From: Mycobacterium sp.
GTDB lineage: Bacteria > Actinomycetota > Actinomycetes > Mycobacteriales > Mycobacteriaceae
DNA: 34,255 nucleotides
Direction: 5' to 3'
Assembly (NCBI GenBank): GCA_003165155.1
Contig: PLSK01000244.1
Coordinates: forward strand, 2,310-36,564
Both the position numbers and the translations under genes were made by a program. Each line of letters starts with the position of its first letter. Positions within the stretch are counted from its first letter, which is position 1. Positions 1-9,256 of the stretch are shown piece by piece. The notes under the pieces were generated by a model. The model made no database searches. It was not told the origin of the DNA and was given only the letters and a program-made list of their open reading frames with translations.

Positions 1-1
1 C

Positions 2-136
2 GTCAAGCAGATGGACTCGCTGGAATCCCGGTTGGCCGCGCTGGGATCGCGGGCCGGTACCGCCATCATGCCCAAAGGACCACTCCCCAACGCCGGCAAG
101 ATGCGCGGCATTCAGCGCACGGTGCGCCGCAGGTAA
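2..136 (+). CDS. DUF4191 family membrane protein, C-terminal fragment
   Basis: Open frame running in from the left edge and ending at TAA 134-136. It encodes about 44 residues that finish in a very basic tail (RGIQRTVRRR). The position directly before an RDD-protein gene and glnA1 matches the M. tuberculosis Rv2219 locus, whose product is a DUF4191 integral membrane protein of unknown function. The identification rests on synteny and the basic tail, because the membrane part lies outside the window. The gene converges with the RDD gene, with only 9 bp between the stops. Confidence 0.7.
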   Translation, partial: VKQMDSLESRLAALGSRAGTAIMPKGPLPNAGKMRGIQRTVRRR

Positions 137-145
137 CGTCGCGCG

Positions 146-562
146 TTATCGCCGAACTACAGCTGTGCCGGTCACCCGATCGTGCAACCCGCGCCCGTCG
201 GAGTCGGCGAACAGCGGTGGGATGACCAAACCGATCAGCAGCCCCCGGGCCGCCAACCGACCAATGCCCAGTCGGCCGTCCAGCGAGATCACCCCGAGGC
301 CCAGCGCCAACTGGCCGGGCGTGAAACCAAACAGCCGCACCGCAACCAGACCCAGCAGAAACCAGACGACCAATACCGCCGTCGACAATGCCTCGATGGG
401 GAGAACGCCGACCCCCAGGGCCAGCGCCGCCAGGCCGTAGGCGATCAGCCAATCGATCAGCAGCGCCGCCAGCCGGCGTCCCATCGGGGCCAGTGATCCG
501 GGCCCGCTCTCGGGCAGCCCGAGCATCTCGCCCGGGTAGGTGGGGCGCGATCCCGACGTCAT
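146..562 (-). CDS. RDD family membrane protein (Rv2219A-like)
   Basis: A protein of 138 residues. After a short polar N-terminus it carries an R-x-x-A-x-x-I-D segment ([20 protein letters not shown]), the signature from which RDD proteins take their name. Two further hydrophobic segments follow ([16 protein letters not shown] and [13 protein letters not shown]), and the C-terminal motif GLHDRVTGT is typical of the family. RDD proteins are small multi-pass membrane proteins; some members have been linked to ion transport, but no role can be assigned here. I chose the ATG at 562 (MTSGSRP) because GGAGAT lies six bases upstream; the ORF-track start eight codons earlier lacks such a site. It is divergent from glnA1 across 157 bp, the same arrangement as in M. 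tuberculosis. Confidence 0.85.
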   Translation of the reverse strand: MTSGSRPTYPGEMLGLPESGPGSLAPMGRRLAALLIDWLIAYGLAALALGVGVLPIEALSTAVLVVWFLLGLVAVRLFGFTPGQLALGLGVISLDGRLGIGRLAARGLLIGLVIPPLFADSDGRGLHDRVTGTAVVRR

Positions 563-719
563 CGGCCGATCTCCATGGCCCCACAATAGAACCCAAGGCT
601 CCGGGCGACCCGGCTTAACCCGTGCACGGCGGAGTCACCCAACACTGCGCGCATCAACGCGTGACTGGCCACTATGCTCCATAACGCAGGCCGTTGATCA
701 CCAAGCGAAGGAGCCTTCC
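563..719 (+). promoter_or_regulatory. divergent RDD/glnA1 promoter region with glnA1 RBS
   Basis: A 157-bp gap between divergent genes. Directly visible are a strong ribosome binding site GAAGGAG at 707-713, seven bases before the GTG of glnA1, and a TATGCT hexamer at 673-678 that fits a mycobacterial -10 element. No convincing -35 box is present. The hexamer is a candidate only. Confidence 0.4.
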
Positions 720-2156
<1,437 letters not shown>

Positions 2157-2185
2157 GCCAGGTTGCCGCAGCCGGGACAACTCGA

Positions 2186-2518
2186 TCAGTCGAATATGCT
2201 CTTGTATTGCGGGCAGTAAGCCCCGGTCCCTACACCCATGATCTTGGCGATTGACGTGTCGGCCAATTGTGGGGTCGCCGTCTTCACATCGGCGAGGGTC
2301 TTCTCAAACGTAAACCCGTTGGAAAAATCCTTACAAACCGAATGTGCGAGTTCGATCATCGCTTGGTCCGAGCCGCCTGCCCACGTGATCTGAGCGTCCT
2401 TGAGCCCTTGCAGGTAACTGTCATCCGTTGCGTCGGCATTTGCGATCGGGGCGGTGCTCACGGCGATAGCGCCCAGAACGGCGGCGAGCGTGGGGGTCAA
2501 TCGCGCGGTGTTCTTCAT
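2186..2518 (-). CDS. secreted DUF732 protein 1
   Basis: A protein of 110 residues with an N-terminal signal peptide (basic MKNTAR, hydrophobic core, ANADA cleavage region). A DUF732 domain follows: YLQGLKDAQITW, then a Cys in HSVCKDF and a second Cys in GAYCPQY, probably disulphide-bonded. DUF732 proteins are small exported mycobacterial proteins of unknown function. The start is ATG 2518, eight bases after GAGGAG; the TTG at 2533 in the ORF track overlaps that ribosome binding site and is rejected. It is a tandem paralogue of the next gene on the same strand. A TTGACA hexamer on the minus strand (2573-2578) is a possible -35 element but has no good -10 partner. Confidence 0.85.
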   Translation of the reverse strand: MKNTARLTPTLAAVLGAIAVSTAPIANADATDDSYLQGLKDAQITWAGGSDQAMIELAHSVCKDFSNGFTFEKTLADVKTATPQLADTSIAKIMGVGTGAYCPQYKSIFD

Positions 2519-2575
2519 CAGTTGGCTCCTCAAGGTGAACGGCCCCCAGTGCTGACGCGGCAGCTCTTAGCATGT

Positions 2576-2609
2576 CAAGCCGCGCCGCGGCTTGTCTAGC
2601 CCGTTAGAC
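2576..2609 (-). terminator. tandem hairpins between the DUF732 genes
   Basis: Two perfect inverted repeats lie back to back. Read on the minus strand they are GTCTA-6nt-TAGAC (2609-2594) followed by CAAGCCGCG-1nt-CGCGGCTTG (2594-2576). They start about 27 nt after the stop of DUF732 gene 2, so they suit termination. There is no T-run, which is common for mycobacterial terminators. The second palindrome overlaps the TTGACA before DUF732 gene 1, so an operator role is an alternative. Confidence 0.5.
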
Positions 2610-2635
2610 GATGGGCACCAGCCGATCTGGACCGC

Positions 2636-2983
2636 TCAGCACTCACCGCCCCAGCACTGCTGGCCGGGGCAATAGGTCGAATGCGCGATCTTCACCATCG
2701 ATCCGACGTCTCCGAAACTGACGTTTCTGGAGTCCAAGTTGGCGTGGATGCTCTGGGCAATCGAATCGTAGTTCCAACCCCAGGAGAGATCGTCGCAGAC
2801 GAGGCGCCCCATCGCGACCAGGGCCTCGTCGTGTTCGGGCGGCCAGCTGAAGCCGGCGCCGCGCAGTTGAGAGAGGTATGCGCCATCTGCGGGATCGGCG
2901 GTCGCAATCGCAGCGTTAGCAACCAGGGCGGCGCCAATCATCATGGGGACGGTCAGTCTGGCCAGCCAGCGAGGTGAGGGCAT
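2636..2983 (-). CDS. secreted DUF732 protein 2
   Basis: A protein of 115 residues with a signal peptide (MPSPRWLARL, hydrophobic stretch, ATADP cleavage region). The mature DUF732 domain has YLSQLRGAGFSW, a Cys in GRLVCDDL and a Cys in HSTYCPGQ, plus an extra Cys pair at the C-terminus (CWGGEC) that its neighbour lacks. Function is unknown. AGGAAG lies about ten bases before the ATG. It is a divergent paralogue of the neighbouring DUF732 gene, probably from an old duplication, and is separated from it by 117 bp containing strong palindromes. Confidence 0.85.
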   Translation of the reverse strand: MPSPRWLARLTVPMMIGAALVANAAIATADPADGAYLSQLRGAGFSWPPEHDEALVAMGRLVCDDLSWGWNYDSIAQSIHANLDSRNVSFGDVGSMVKIAHSTYCPGQQCWGGEC

Positions 2984-3070
2984 GTGATGCGCTTCCTATC
3001 TTCTTGGCGTTCACGAAGTCGTCAGTATGGGGCTCCAAAGCGGCACAAACATGAAGAATAGGTGAGCGCC

Positions 3071-3125
3071 GAGCGTCGATTTGTCGGGCCCAAAACCCAA
3101 AAATCGCGTAAGCAAGTCGACGCTC
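3071..3125 (-). terminator. inverted repeat downstream of the LLM gene
   Basis: GAGCGTCGA (3071-3079) pairs perfectly with TCGACGCTC (3117-3125). A nested CGATTT/AAATCG pair lies inside (3077-3082 and 3101-3106). The structure is about 97 nt past the stop of the glnE–thioesterase–LLM run and before the DUF732 gene, so termination or an RNA structure at the 3' end is plausible. The rest of the 238-bp gap (2984-3221) shows nothing I can assign. Confidence 0.35.
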
Positions 3126-3221
3126 GACACTTGCGCCGAACGCCGAGATATAAGCCAAGGCGTGCCTCGCCGGCGTGTCGTCACCGCCAGTTATATGTCG
3201 CGACCTGAAGCCATGTGGGGC

Positions 3222-4082
3222 CTAGCGGTCGAGCCCAAGGTCCTTACGGAAGCGCTGCATACCATCGATCTTGTCGGCCAAAGTGGCCTCCGGTCCGGCG
3301 TAGAACATCCACGGCATGGTGATGATGCCGGTGATGCCGCCATCCGCGGCGCGCTGATAGTCGGCTGGGGTGAAGGCGTCGGTGAGCGGCGTGAGGACGG
3401 TGAAACCGTCCATTGACAGCCCCTTTTCGGCGCGCAGTTCCCGCACCCGGCCAACCGCATCGACGGCACGGTCAGTGCTGATCAGGTCGCCGATCCAGCC
3501 GTCGTTGCGGGCAGCGCGCCGCAGGGCGGCGTCGCTGAGGCCACCGGCGTAGACCGGTATCGGCGGCGGCGTTGGTTGCATCTCCAGCCGCGGTGCCTGG
3601 AAGAACTGGCCGTCGAACTCCGTCCAACCCGGTTCCCAGAGCGCGCGCATCAAGTTGATGATCTCGTCGGTGCGCTTGCCGCGCGCCGTGAATTGCTCAC
3701 CCATCAACTCGAATTCCTCGCGGCACCAGCCGACGCCGATGCCGAGCTCTACCCGTCCGGACGCCAAAACCGCGGCGGTTCCAATGGCTTTGGCCGCCGA
3801 GTACGGATTGCGCATCGCCGGTATATAGACCGTGTTGACGAACCGCAGCCGCGACGTCACCTGCGCCAGGGCGCCGATCAGAACCCACGGATCAGGCCAG
3901 TCGGTGAACGGCTGCCAGCGGCGTTCCCCGTCTTTGGTGTACGGGTACGGGGTGTCGAGGGTCTCCAAGTTCACGACGTGGTCCGGGATCCCGATCCCGT
4001 CGTAGCCGAGTTCGTCAGCGGCTTTGGCGATCTCGATGATCTCGCGGGTATTCAGGAATGCGCTGCTGATGTAAAACTTCAT
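3222..4082 (-). CDS. LLM-class F420-dependent oxidoreductase
   Basis: A protein of 286 residues of the luciferase-like monooxygenase fold. Visible family marks are the N-terminal [35 protein letters not shown] strand-helix unit, LAQVTSRLRFVNTVYIPAMRNP, ASGRVELGIGVGWCREEFELMG, PIPVYAGGLSDAALRRAAR and a C-terminal TGIITMPWMF. This layout is that of the TIGR03619-type actinobacterial subfamily, which uses reduced coenzyme F420 to transfer hydride to an unknown substrate. ATG 4082 is used: it overlaps the stop of the thioesterase gene by ATGA and has AGGAAAG upstream. The ORF-track start at 4100 adds only six residues read from the upstream gene. The overlap implies translational coupling with the thioesterase, so the two may act on the same acyl-CoA substrate. 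Confidence 0.88.
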   Translation of the reverse strand: MKFYISSAFLNTREIIEIAKAADELGYDGIGIPDHVVNLETLDTPYPYTKDGERRWQPFTDWPDPWVLIGALAQVTSRLRFVNTVYIPAMRNPYSAAKAIGTAAVLASGRVELGIGVGWCREEFELMGEQFTARGKRTDEIINLMRALWEPGWTEFDGQFFQAPRLEMQPTPPPIPVYAGGLSDAALRRAARNDGWIGDLISTDRAVDAVGRVRELRAEKGLSMDGFTVLTPLTDAFTPADYQRAADGGITGIITMPWMFYAGPEATLADKIDGMQRFRKDLGLDR

Positions 4083-4735
4083 TTGGCTTTCCTGGCCCAT
4101 GACGGCTCGATGAAGACGCCCTCGGCCTCTACAGTGATCCCCGCAGCATCCGAAATGAATCCGCGGGCAAAGACTTTGACGCCCTCCGTGCGCTCAATCC
4201 AAGCTTCGGAACGAAGCGGACCCAGCGGCGTGGCACGCAGATATTTCACGGTGATGGTTCCGGTAAAGCGCGCCTTGGACAACCCTTCGCTGGCCGCCTC
4301 GCCGAGCATGTGGTCGAGTACCAATGCGCTGACGCCGCCGTGCACCCGGCCGGGCGGGCCTTCGTATGCCGTCCCCAGGATGAACTCGCTTCGGCAGTGC
4401 CCGTCGGCGTCGTGGTGGACGACGACCGGCGGGGCGATGGGATTGCACACTCCGACAACGGCGTTACCCAGCGGCAGCGGGCGGCCGTCGACGACAAAGC
4501 TCACTCCGACCGGCCTGGTGCGTTGCCGAAGCGACCGGGTGACGGCCTCGATCGCGGTTCGCGCGTTGCCGACGACGTCGTCGTCGGCCTCGCTAAGGAT
4601 AGTGGCGTCGATGAGGTCCCGGACGGCGTCGGCCAGCGGAGCGTACAGACCCGTCACCCGATCAGCCTCCGCCGCGCTGAGCACCTCGAATAAGGCGTCG
4701 GACATGGGGTCGGACGCGCTCGCTCCCTGACTCAC
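4079..4735 (-). CDS. PaaI-like hotdog-fold thioesterase
   Basis: A protein of 218 residues. The C-terminal half (about residues 95-215) is a 4HBT/PaaI hotdog domain with the signature [17 protein letters not shown], followed by [17 protein letters not shown] and a long strand ending in EGVFIEP. The N-terminal 90 residues are less conserved and mostly helical. Family members hydrolyse acyl-CoA thioesters in the cytoplasm. It starts at a GTG overlapping the glnE stop (GTGA) and ends overlapping the LLM start (ATGA), so glnE–thioesterase–LLM read as one unit. The substrate cannot be predicted, and there is no obvious chemical link to glutamine metabolism. Confidence 0.85.
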   Translation of the reverse strand: MSQGASASDPMSDALFEVLSAAEADRVTGLYAPLADAVRDLIDATILSEADDDVVGNARTAIEAVTRSLRQRTRPVGVSFVVDGRPLPLGNAVVGVCNPIAPPVVVHHDADGHCRSEFILGTAYEGPPGRVHGGVSALVLDHMLGEAASEGLSKARFTGTITVKYLRATPLGPLRSEAWIERTEGVKVFARGFISDAAGITVEAEGVFIEPSWARKAK

Positions 4736-7700
4736 GTCCCGAACACCTTGCGCACGACCGCTTTTGCTCGCCGTGTCACCCGCAGGTAGTTATCCAGGAA
4801 CTCGCTGCCGTCGTCGTTTGGCCAGCCGGCGGCGACCGCGACGGCATTGAGCTGGCGTCCGGGTCCGGGCAGCTGGTCGGTGGCCTTGCCGCGAACCAGC
4901 ACCAGCGCGTTGCGCGCACGGGTCGCGGTCAGCCACGCCTGCCGCAGCAGGTCCACCTCCTCCTCGGGTACCAGCTCAGCAGCGGCGATCACGTCCAGGG
5001 ACTCCAGGGTTGAGGTGTTGTGCAGGGCGGTGATGTCGTGCGCGTGCTGCAATTGCAGCAGCTGCACAGTCCATTCGATGTCGGCCAGTCCCCCGCGACC
5101 CAACTTCGTATGGGTGTTGGGGTCGGCGCCACGCGGCAACCGCTCGGCCTCGACGCGGGCTTTGATCCGCCGAATCTCAAGCACCGCTTCGGCGGACACG
5201 CCGTCAGTCGGGTAGCGCGTCCGGTCGGCCATCAGCAGGAAGCGTTGACCCAGATCCGCGTCGCCGGCCACGGCATGCGCGCGGAGCAGAGCCTGGATTT
5301 CCCACGGCTGCGCCCGCTGCGCGTAGTAGGCGGCGTAGGCCTCCAAAGTCCGGACCAGCGGACCGTTGCGACCCTCGGGCCGCAAATTTGCGTCTACTTC
5401 CAGCGGCGGGTCGACGCTGGGCGTCCCCAGCAGCGTCCGGACGTGTTCGGCGATCATCGTCGACCAGCGCATCGCCTGGGAATCGTCGACGCCGCTGGCC
5501 GGCTCGCACACAAACATCACGTCGGCGTCGGATCCGTAGCCCAGCTCGGCGCCGCCCAGCCTGCCCATGCCGATGACCGCAATAATCCCCGGCGCTTTGC
5601 CGCCTCTGGGCAGGTTGGCCCGGATCAGCGCGTCCAGAGCGGCCTGCAGCACGGCGACCCACACCGAGGTAAGCGCCTGACACACATCTCTGACTTCGAG
5701 CATGCCAAGCAGGTCCGCGGAGCCAATGCGGGCCAGCTCCCGACGGCGCAGCGCGCGCGCGGCGGCGATCGCCCGCACCGGGTCGGCGTGCCGAGCGGCC
5801 GAGGTGATCAGCCCGCGGGCCACCGCGGCCGGTTCGGTCTCGAGCAGTTTCGGGCCGGCCGGCCCGTCGCCGTAACTCTGAATGATCCGTGGCGCGCGCA
5901 TCAACAGGTCCGGCACATACGCCGAAGTACCCAGCACCTGCATCAGCCTCTTGGCCACCGCGGCCTCGTCGCGCAGCGTGGCCGGATACCAGCGTTCACG
6001 GGCCAGCCCCTCGCTGAGTCGGCGGTAGGACAACAGCCCGCCGTCGGGGTCGGGCGCATAGGACATCCAGTTCAGCAGCCTGGGTAGCAACACCGACTGC
6101 ACCCGACCCCGACGGCCACTCTGGTTCACCAGCGCAGCCATGTGTTTCAGCGCCGTCTGCGGGCCCTCGTAGCCCAGCGCCGCCAGCTGCCGTTCCGCGG
6201 CCTCCGACGTCATACCCTTCGACGTCATTCCCGAGGCGGTTTCCAGGCTGGCGGGCCCGATCGACTCCAACAGCGGCTGATAGAAGAGCTTGGCGTGCAG
6301 CTGGGACACCCGCAGGTTGTGGTGCTTGATTTCCTCGCGCAGCACCCCTGCGGCATCTAGCCGGCCGTCCGGGCGCATATGGGCGGCGCGTGCCAGCCAG
6401 CGCACCGCCTCTTCGTCGTCGGCCTCGGGCAACAGGTGGGTGCGCTTGAGCCGCTGCAGCTGCAGTCGATGCTCGAGCAACCGCAGGAACTCGTAGGACG
6501 CGGTGAGGTTGGCCGCATCTTGGCGGCCGATGTAGCCGCCTGCGCTCAACGCGGCCAGCGCATCCACGGTGGAGGCAACGTGCAGCGAGTTGTCGCTGCG
6601 GCCGTGCACCATCTGCAACAGCTGAACGGCGAACTCCACGTCCCGCAATCCGCCGGTACCGAGCTTGATTTCGCGGGCGCGGACGTCGGCTGGGACCAGC
6701 TGCTCCACCCGCCGGCGCATGTCCTGCACTTCGACCACGAAGTCCTCACGCTCGCAGGCGACCCAGACCATGGGCCTCAACGCGGTCAGATAACGCTCGC
6801 CGAGTTCCGCGTCGCCAACCGCCGCCCGGGCTTTCAGCAAGGCCTGGAACTCCCAGGTTTTCGCCCAACGCTGGTAGTAGGCGACGTGCGACTCGACCGT
6901 CCGGACCAGCTCGCCGCTGCGACCTTCGGGTCGCAGCCCGGCGTCCACCTCGAAGAACGCCGCCGAGGCGACCCGCATCATCTCGCTGGCCACTCGGGCG
7001 CTCTGCGCGTCGGCACGCTCGCCGACGAAGATCACGTCGAAGTCGCTGACGTAGTTCAGTTCGCGGGCACCGCATTTGCCCATCGCGATGACCGCGAGCC
7101 GCGGCGGCGTGTCGTCACCGCACACCGTGACCTCAGCCACCCGCAGCGCGGCTGCCAAGGCGGCGTCCGCGATATCGGACAGCTGGGCGGCGACCGCGGT
7201 GAAGGGCAACACCGGCTCGTCTTCGACGGTCGGGGCCACATCGAGCGCGGCCAGCACCAGAAGGTGGTCGCGGTACAAGTTCTGCAGTTTGGCTATCGCC
7301 GAACCGGGGCCGGCCGAATCAGCCAACACTTCGTCGACGCACGCGTTGAACGTCCGGCGCAGCTGATCCGATGAGGGCAGTTTGACGTCGCCCCGCAACA
7401 GCTTCCAGGACTGTGGGTGCGCGACCAGGTGGTCCCCCAATGCCACCGACGAGCCCAGTACCGCGAACATCCGCCCACGCAAGCCGTGTTCGGCGAGCAG
7501 GGCGGCGTCGAGCTCGTCCCATCCGGCGTCCAGGCTCTCGGACAGCTGAACCAAGGCCCGCAGCGCGGTGTCGGGGTCCGGTGCCCGCGACAAGGACCAC
7601 AGCAGGTCGACGTGTTCCCGGTCGTCGTGGTCGGTCCAGCGCAGCTGCGCCAGACGCTCGCCCGCGGGGGGGTCGATCAACCCGAGCCTGCCGACGCCGG

Positions 7701-7740
7701 GCAGCCTCCGACGTTCGATCCCGGGTTTGGTCACGACCAA
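4732..7740 (-). CDS. glnE: bifunctional glutamine synthetase adenylyltransferase/adenylyl-removing enzyme
   Basis: A protein of 1002 residues (M. tuberculosis GlnE has 994) with two nucleotidyltransferase halves. The N-terminal half carries [20 protein letters not shown] near residues 215-238 (adenylyl-removing site). The C-terminal half carries [21 protein letters not shown] near 725-745 (adenylylating site). Each is followed by its own RPEGR and GGLRD/GGLAD segment. GlnE adds AMP to, and removes it from, Tyr406 of GlnA1, tuning nitrogen assimilation; it is essential in M. tuberculosis. Compared with my recollection of the M. tuberculosis protein there is a short insert in the central linker ([15 protein letters not shown]). 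It lies 63 bp after glnA2 and overlaps the thioesterase start by 4 bp. Confidence 0.97.
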   Translation of the reverse strand: MVVTKPGIERRRLPGVGRLGLIDPPAGERLAQLRWTDHDDREHVDLLWSLSRAPDPDTALRALVQLSESLDAGWDELDAALLAEHGLRGRMFAVLGSSVALGDHLVAHPQSWKLLRGDVKLPSSDQLRRTFNACVDEVLADSAGPGSAIAKLQNLYRDHLLVLAALDVAPTVEDEPVLPFTAVAAQLSDIADAALAAALRVAEVTVCGDDTPPRLAVIAMGKCGARELNYVSDFDVIFVGERADAQSARVASEMMRVASAAFFEVDAGLRPEGRSGELVRTVESHVAYYQRWAKTWEFQALLKARAAVGDAELGERYLTALRPMVWVACEREDFVVEVQDMRRRVEQLVPADVRAREIKLGTGGLRDVEFAVQLLQMVHGRSDNSLHVASTVDALAALSAGGYIGRQDAANLTASYEFLRLLEHRLQLQRLKRTHLLPEADDEEAVRWLARAAHMRPDGRLDAAGVLREEIKHHNLRVSQLHAKLFYQPLLESIGPASLETASGMTSKGMTSEAAERQLAALGYEGPQTALKHMAALVNQSGRRGRVQSVLLPRLLNWMSYAPDPDGGLLSYRRLSEGLARERWYPATLRDEAAVAKRLMQVLGTSAYVPDLLMRAPRIIQSYGDGPAGPKLLETEPAAVARGLITSAARHADPVRAIAAARALRRRELARIGSADLLGMLEVRDVCQALTSVWVAVLQAALDALIRANLPRGGKAPGIIAVIGMGRLGGAELGYGSDADVMFVCEPASGVDDSQAMRWSTMIAEHVRTLLGTPSVDPPLEVDANLRPEGRNGPLVRTLEAYAAYYAQRAQPWEIQALLRAHAVAGDADLGQRFLLMADRTRYPTDGVSAEAVLEIRRIKARVEAERLPRGADPNTHTKLGRGGLADIEWTVQLLQLQHAHDITALHNTSTLESLDVIAAAELVPEEEVDLLRQAWLTATRARNALVLVRGKATDQLPGPGRQLNAVAVAAGWPNDDGSEFLDNYLRVTRRAKAVVRKVFGT

Positions 7741-7803
7741 GACGGTAGCGCAACCCGCCGATCCCTCGGACCGGCCGTCAGAGGATGTCCGCTACAGAGA
7801 TGT

Positions 7804-9141
7804 CTATAAAGACAGGTAGGTGCTCAGTTCATAGGGCGTGACGCGACTGCGGTAGTTCTCCCACTCCGTGCGCTTGTTGCGCAAGAAGAAGTCAAAAACG
7901 TGCTCTCCCAGGGCTTCGGCGACCAGCTCGGAAGCCTCCATGGTGCGAATTGCACCGTCGAGGCTGGTTGGAAGCTCGCGATAGCCCATCGTGCGGCGCT
8001 CGTCGGGCGTGAGTTCCCAAAGGTTGTCTTCGGCCTGCGGCCCCAACACGTAGCCCTTCTCCACTCCACGCAAGCCGGCGGCCAGCAGCACGGCGAAGGC
8101 CAAGTAGGGGTTGCACGCCGAGTCGGGGCTGCGCACCTCTATCCGGCGCGACGACGTCTTGTGCGGCGTGTACATCGGCACCCGCACCAGAGCGGACCGG
8201 TTCGCCGCCCCCCAAGACGCGGTGGTGGGCGCCTCACCGCCCTGTACCAGCCGCTTGTACGAGTTGACCCACTGATTTGTGACCAAGCTGATCTCGGCGG
8301 AGTGCTCCAGGATCCCGGCGATAAACGACTTGCCTACGTCCGACAACTGCAGCGGATCGTTGGCGCTGTGGAACGCGTTGACGTCGCCCTCGAACAGGCT
8401 CATGTGGGTGTGCATGGCTGAGCCGGGGTACTCCCCGAACGGCTTGGGCATGAACGACGCCCGCGCGCCGTTCTCCAGCGCGACCTCCTTGATGACGTAA
8501 CGGAAGGTCATCACGTTGTCCGCCATCGACAGTGCGTCGGCGAAGCGCAGGTCGATCTCCTGCTGGCCGGGCGCGCCTTCGTGGTGACTGAACTCCACCG
8601 AGATGCCCATGAATTCCAGGGCCTCGATCGCGTGCCGGCGAAAGTTCGAGGCGGAATCGTGCACCGCCTGGTCGAAATAGCCCGCGTTGTCCACCGGAAT
8701 GGGCACCGAACCATCCTCGGCACCGGCCTTGAGCAGGAAGAATTCGATTTCGGGGTGCACGTAGCAGGAGAAACCGAGATCGTTGGCCTTCTGCAGCTGA
8801 CGCCGCAGCACGTGCCGCGGATCCGCCCACGACGGCGAGCCGTCCGGCATGGTGATGTCGCAGAACATCCGCGCCGAGTGGTGGTGGCCGGAGCTGGACC
8901 AGGGCAGCACCTGGAAAGTCGAAGGATCCGGGTTGGCTACCGTGTCGGATTCCGAAACCCGCGCAAAGCCCTCGATCGATGAGCCGTCGAATCCGATGCC
9001 TTCCTCGAAAGCACCCTCGAGCTCGGCCGGGGCGATCGCAACCGACTTGAGGAATCCGAGGACGTCGGTAAACCAAAGCCGCACGAAGCGGATGTCCCGT
9101 TCCTCCAGCGTGCGGAGGACAAATTCCTTTTGTCGATCCAT
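7804..9141 (-). CDS. glnA2: glutamine synthetase type I (GSI-alpha), GlnA2
   Basis: A protein of 445 residues, closely matching M. tuberculosis GlnA2 ([68 protein letters not shown]). It belongs to the alpha subtype: the position equivalent to the adenylylated Tyr of GlnA1 is Trp (EDNLWELTPDE), so GlnE cannot modify it there. The ORF track starts six codons upstream (MPRVRV); the ATG at 9141 gives the conserved N-terminus and has AGGG about ten bases upstream. GlnA2 is dispensable in M. tuberculosis and its exact role is unclear. It probably leads a glnA2–glnE–thioesterase–LLM transcript. Confidence 0.96.
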   Translation of the reverse strand: MDRQKEFVLRTLEERDIRFVRLWFTDVLGFLKSVAIAPAELEGAFEEGIGFDGSSIEGFARVSESDTVANPDPSTFQVLPWSSSGHHHSARMFCDITMPDGSPSWADPRHVLRRQLQKANDLGFSCYVHPEIEFFLLKAGAEDGSVPIPVDNAGYFDQAVHDSASNFRRHAIEALEFMGISVEFSHHEGAPGQQEIDLRFADALSMADNVMTFRYVIKEVALENGARASFMPKPFGEYPGSAMHTHMSLFEGDVNAFHSANDPLQLSDVGKSFIAGILEHSAEISLVTNQWVNSYKRLVQGGEAPTTASWGAANRSALVRVPMYTPHKTSSRRIEVRSPDSACNPYLAFAVLLAAGLRGVEKGYVLGPQAEDNLWELTPDERRTMGYRELPTSLDGAIRTMEASELVAEALGEHVFDFFLRNKRTEWENYRSRVTPYELSTYLSL

Positions 9142-9256
9142 AACCCGCACCCTAGGCAACCGCTGTTAATAACGTGTTACCGATGCCAAGCCAGAAGCAT
9201 TGCGGACGTTCCAAATAGGTGCGTCACAGGTTCGTTTAGAGCCGCCTTGCGGCCGC

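Noticed and set aside
3576-4730. 384-residue plus-strand ORF opposite the LLM and thioesterase genes
   Set aside because: Low-complexity translation spanning two real overlapping genes on the other strand.
5020-6087. 355-residue plus-strand ORF opposite glnE
   Set aside because: Antisense shadow of the well-supported glnE frame; Arg/Gly/Gln-rich translation with no recognisable motif, typical of GC-rich mycobacterial DNA.
9142-9256. GlnR-type site upstream of glnA2 in the AT-rich patch around 9165-9185
   Set aside because: GTAACACGTTATTAAC on the minus strand is suggestive, but it does not give a convincing two-box GlnR motif, so I do not call it.
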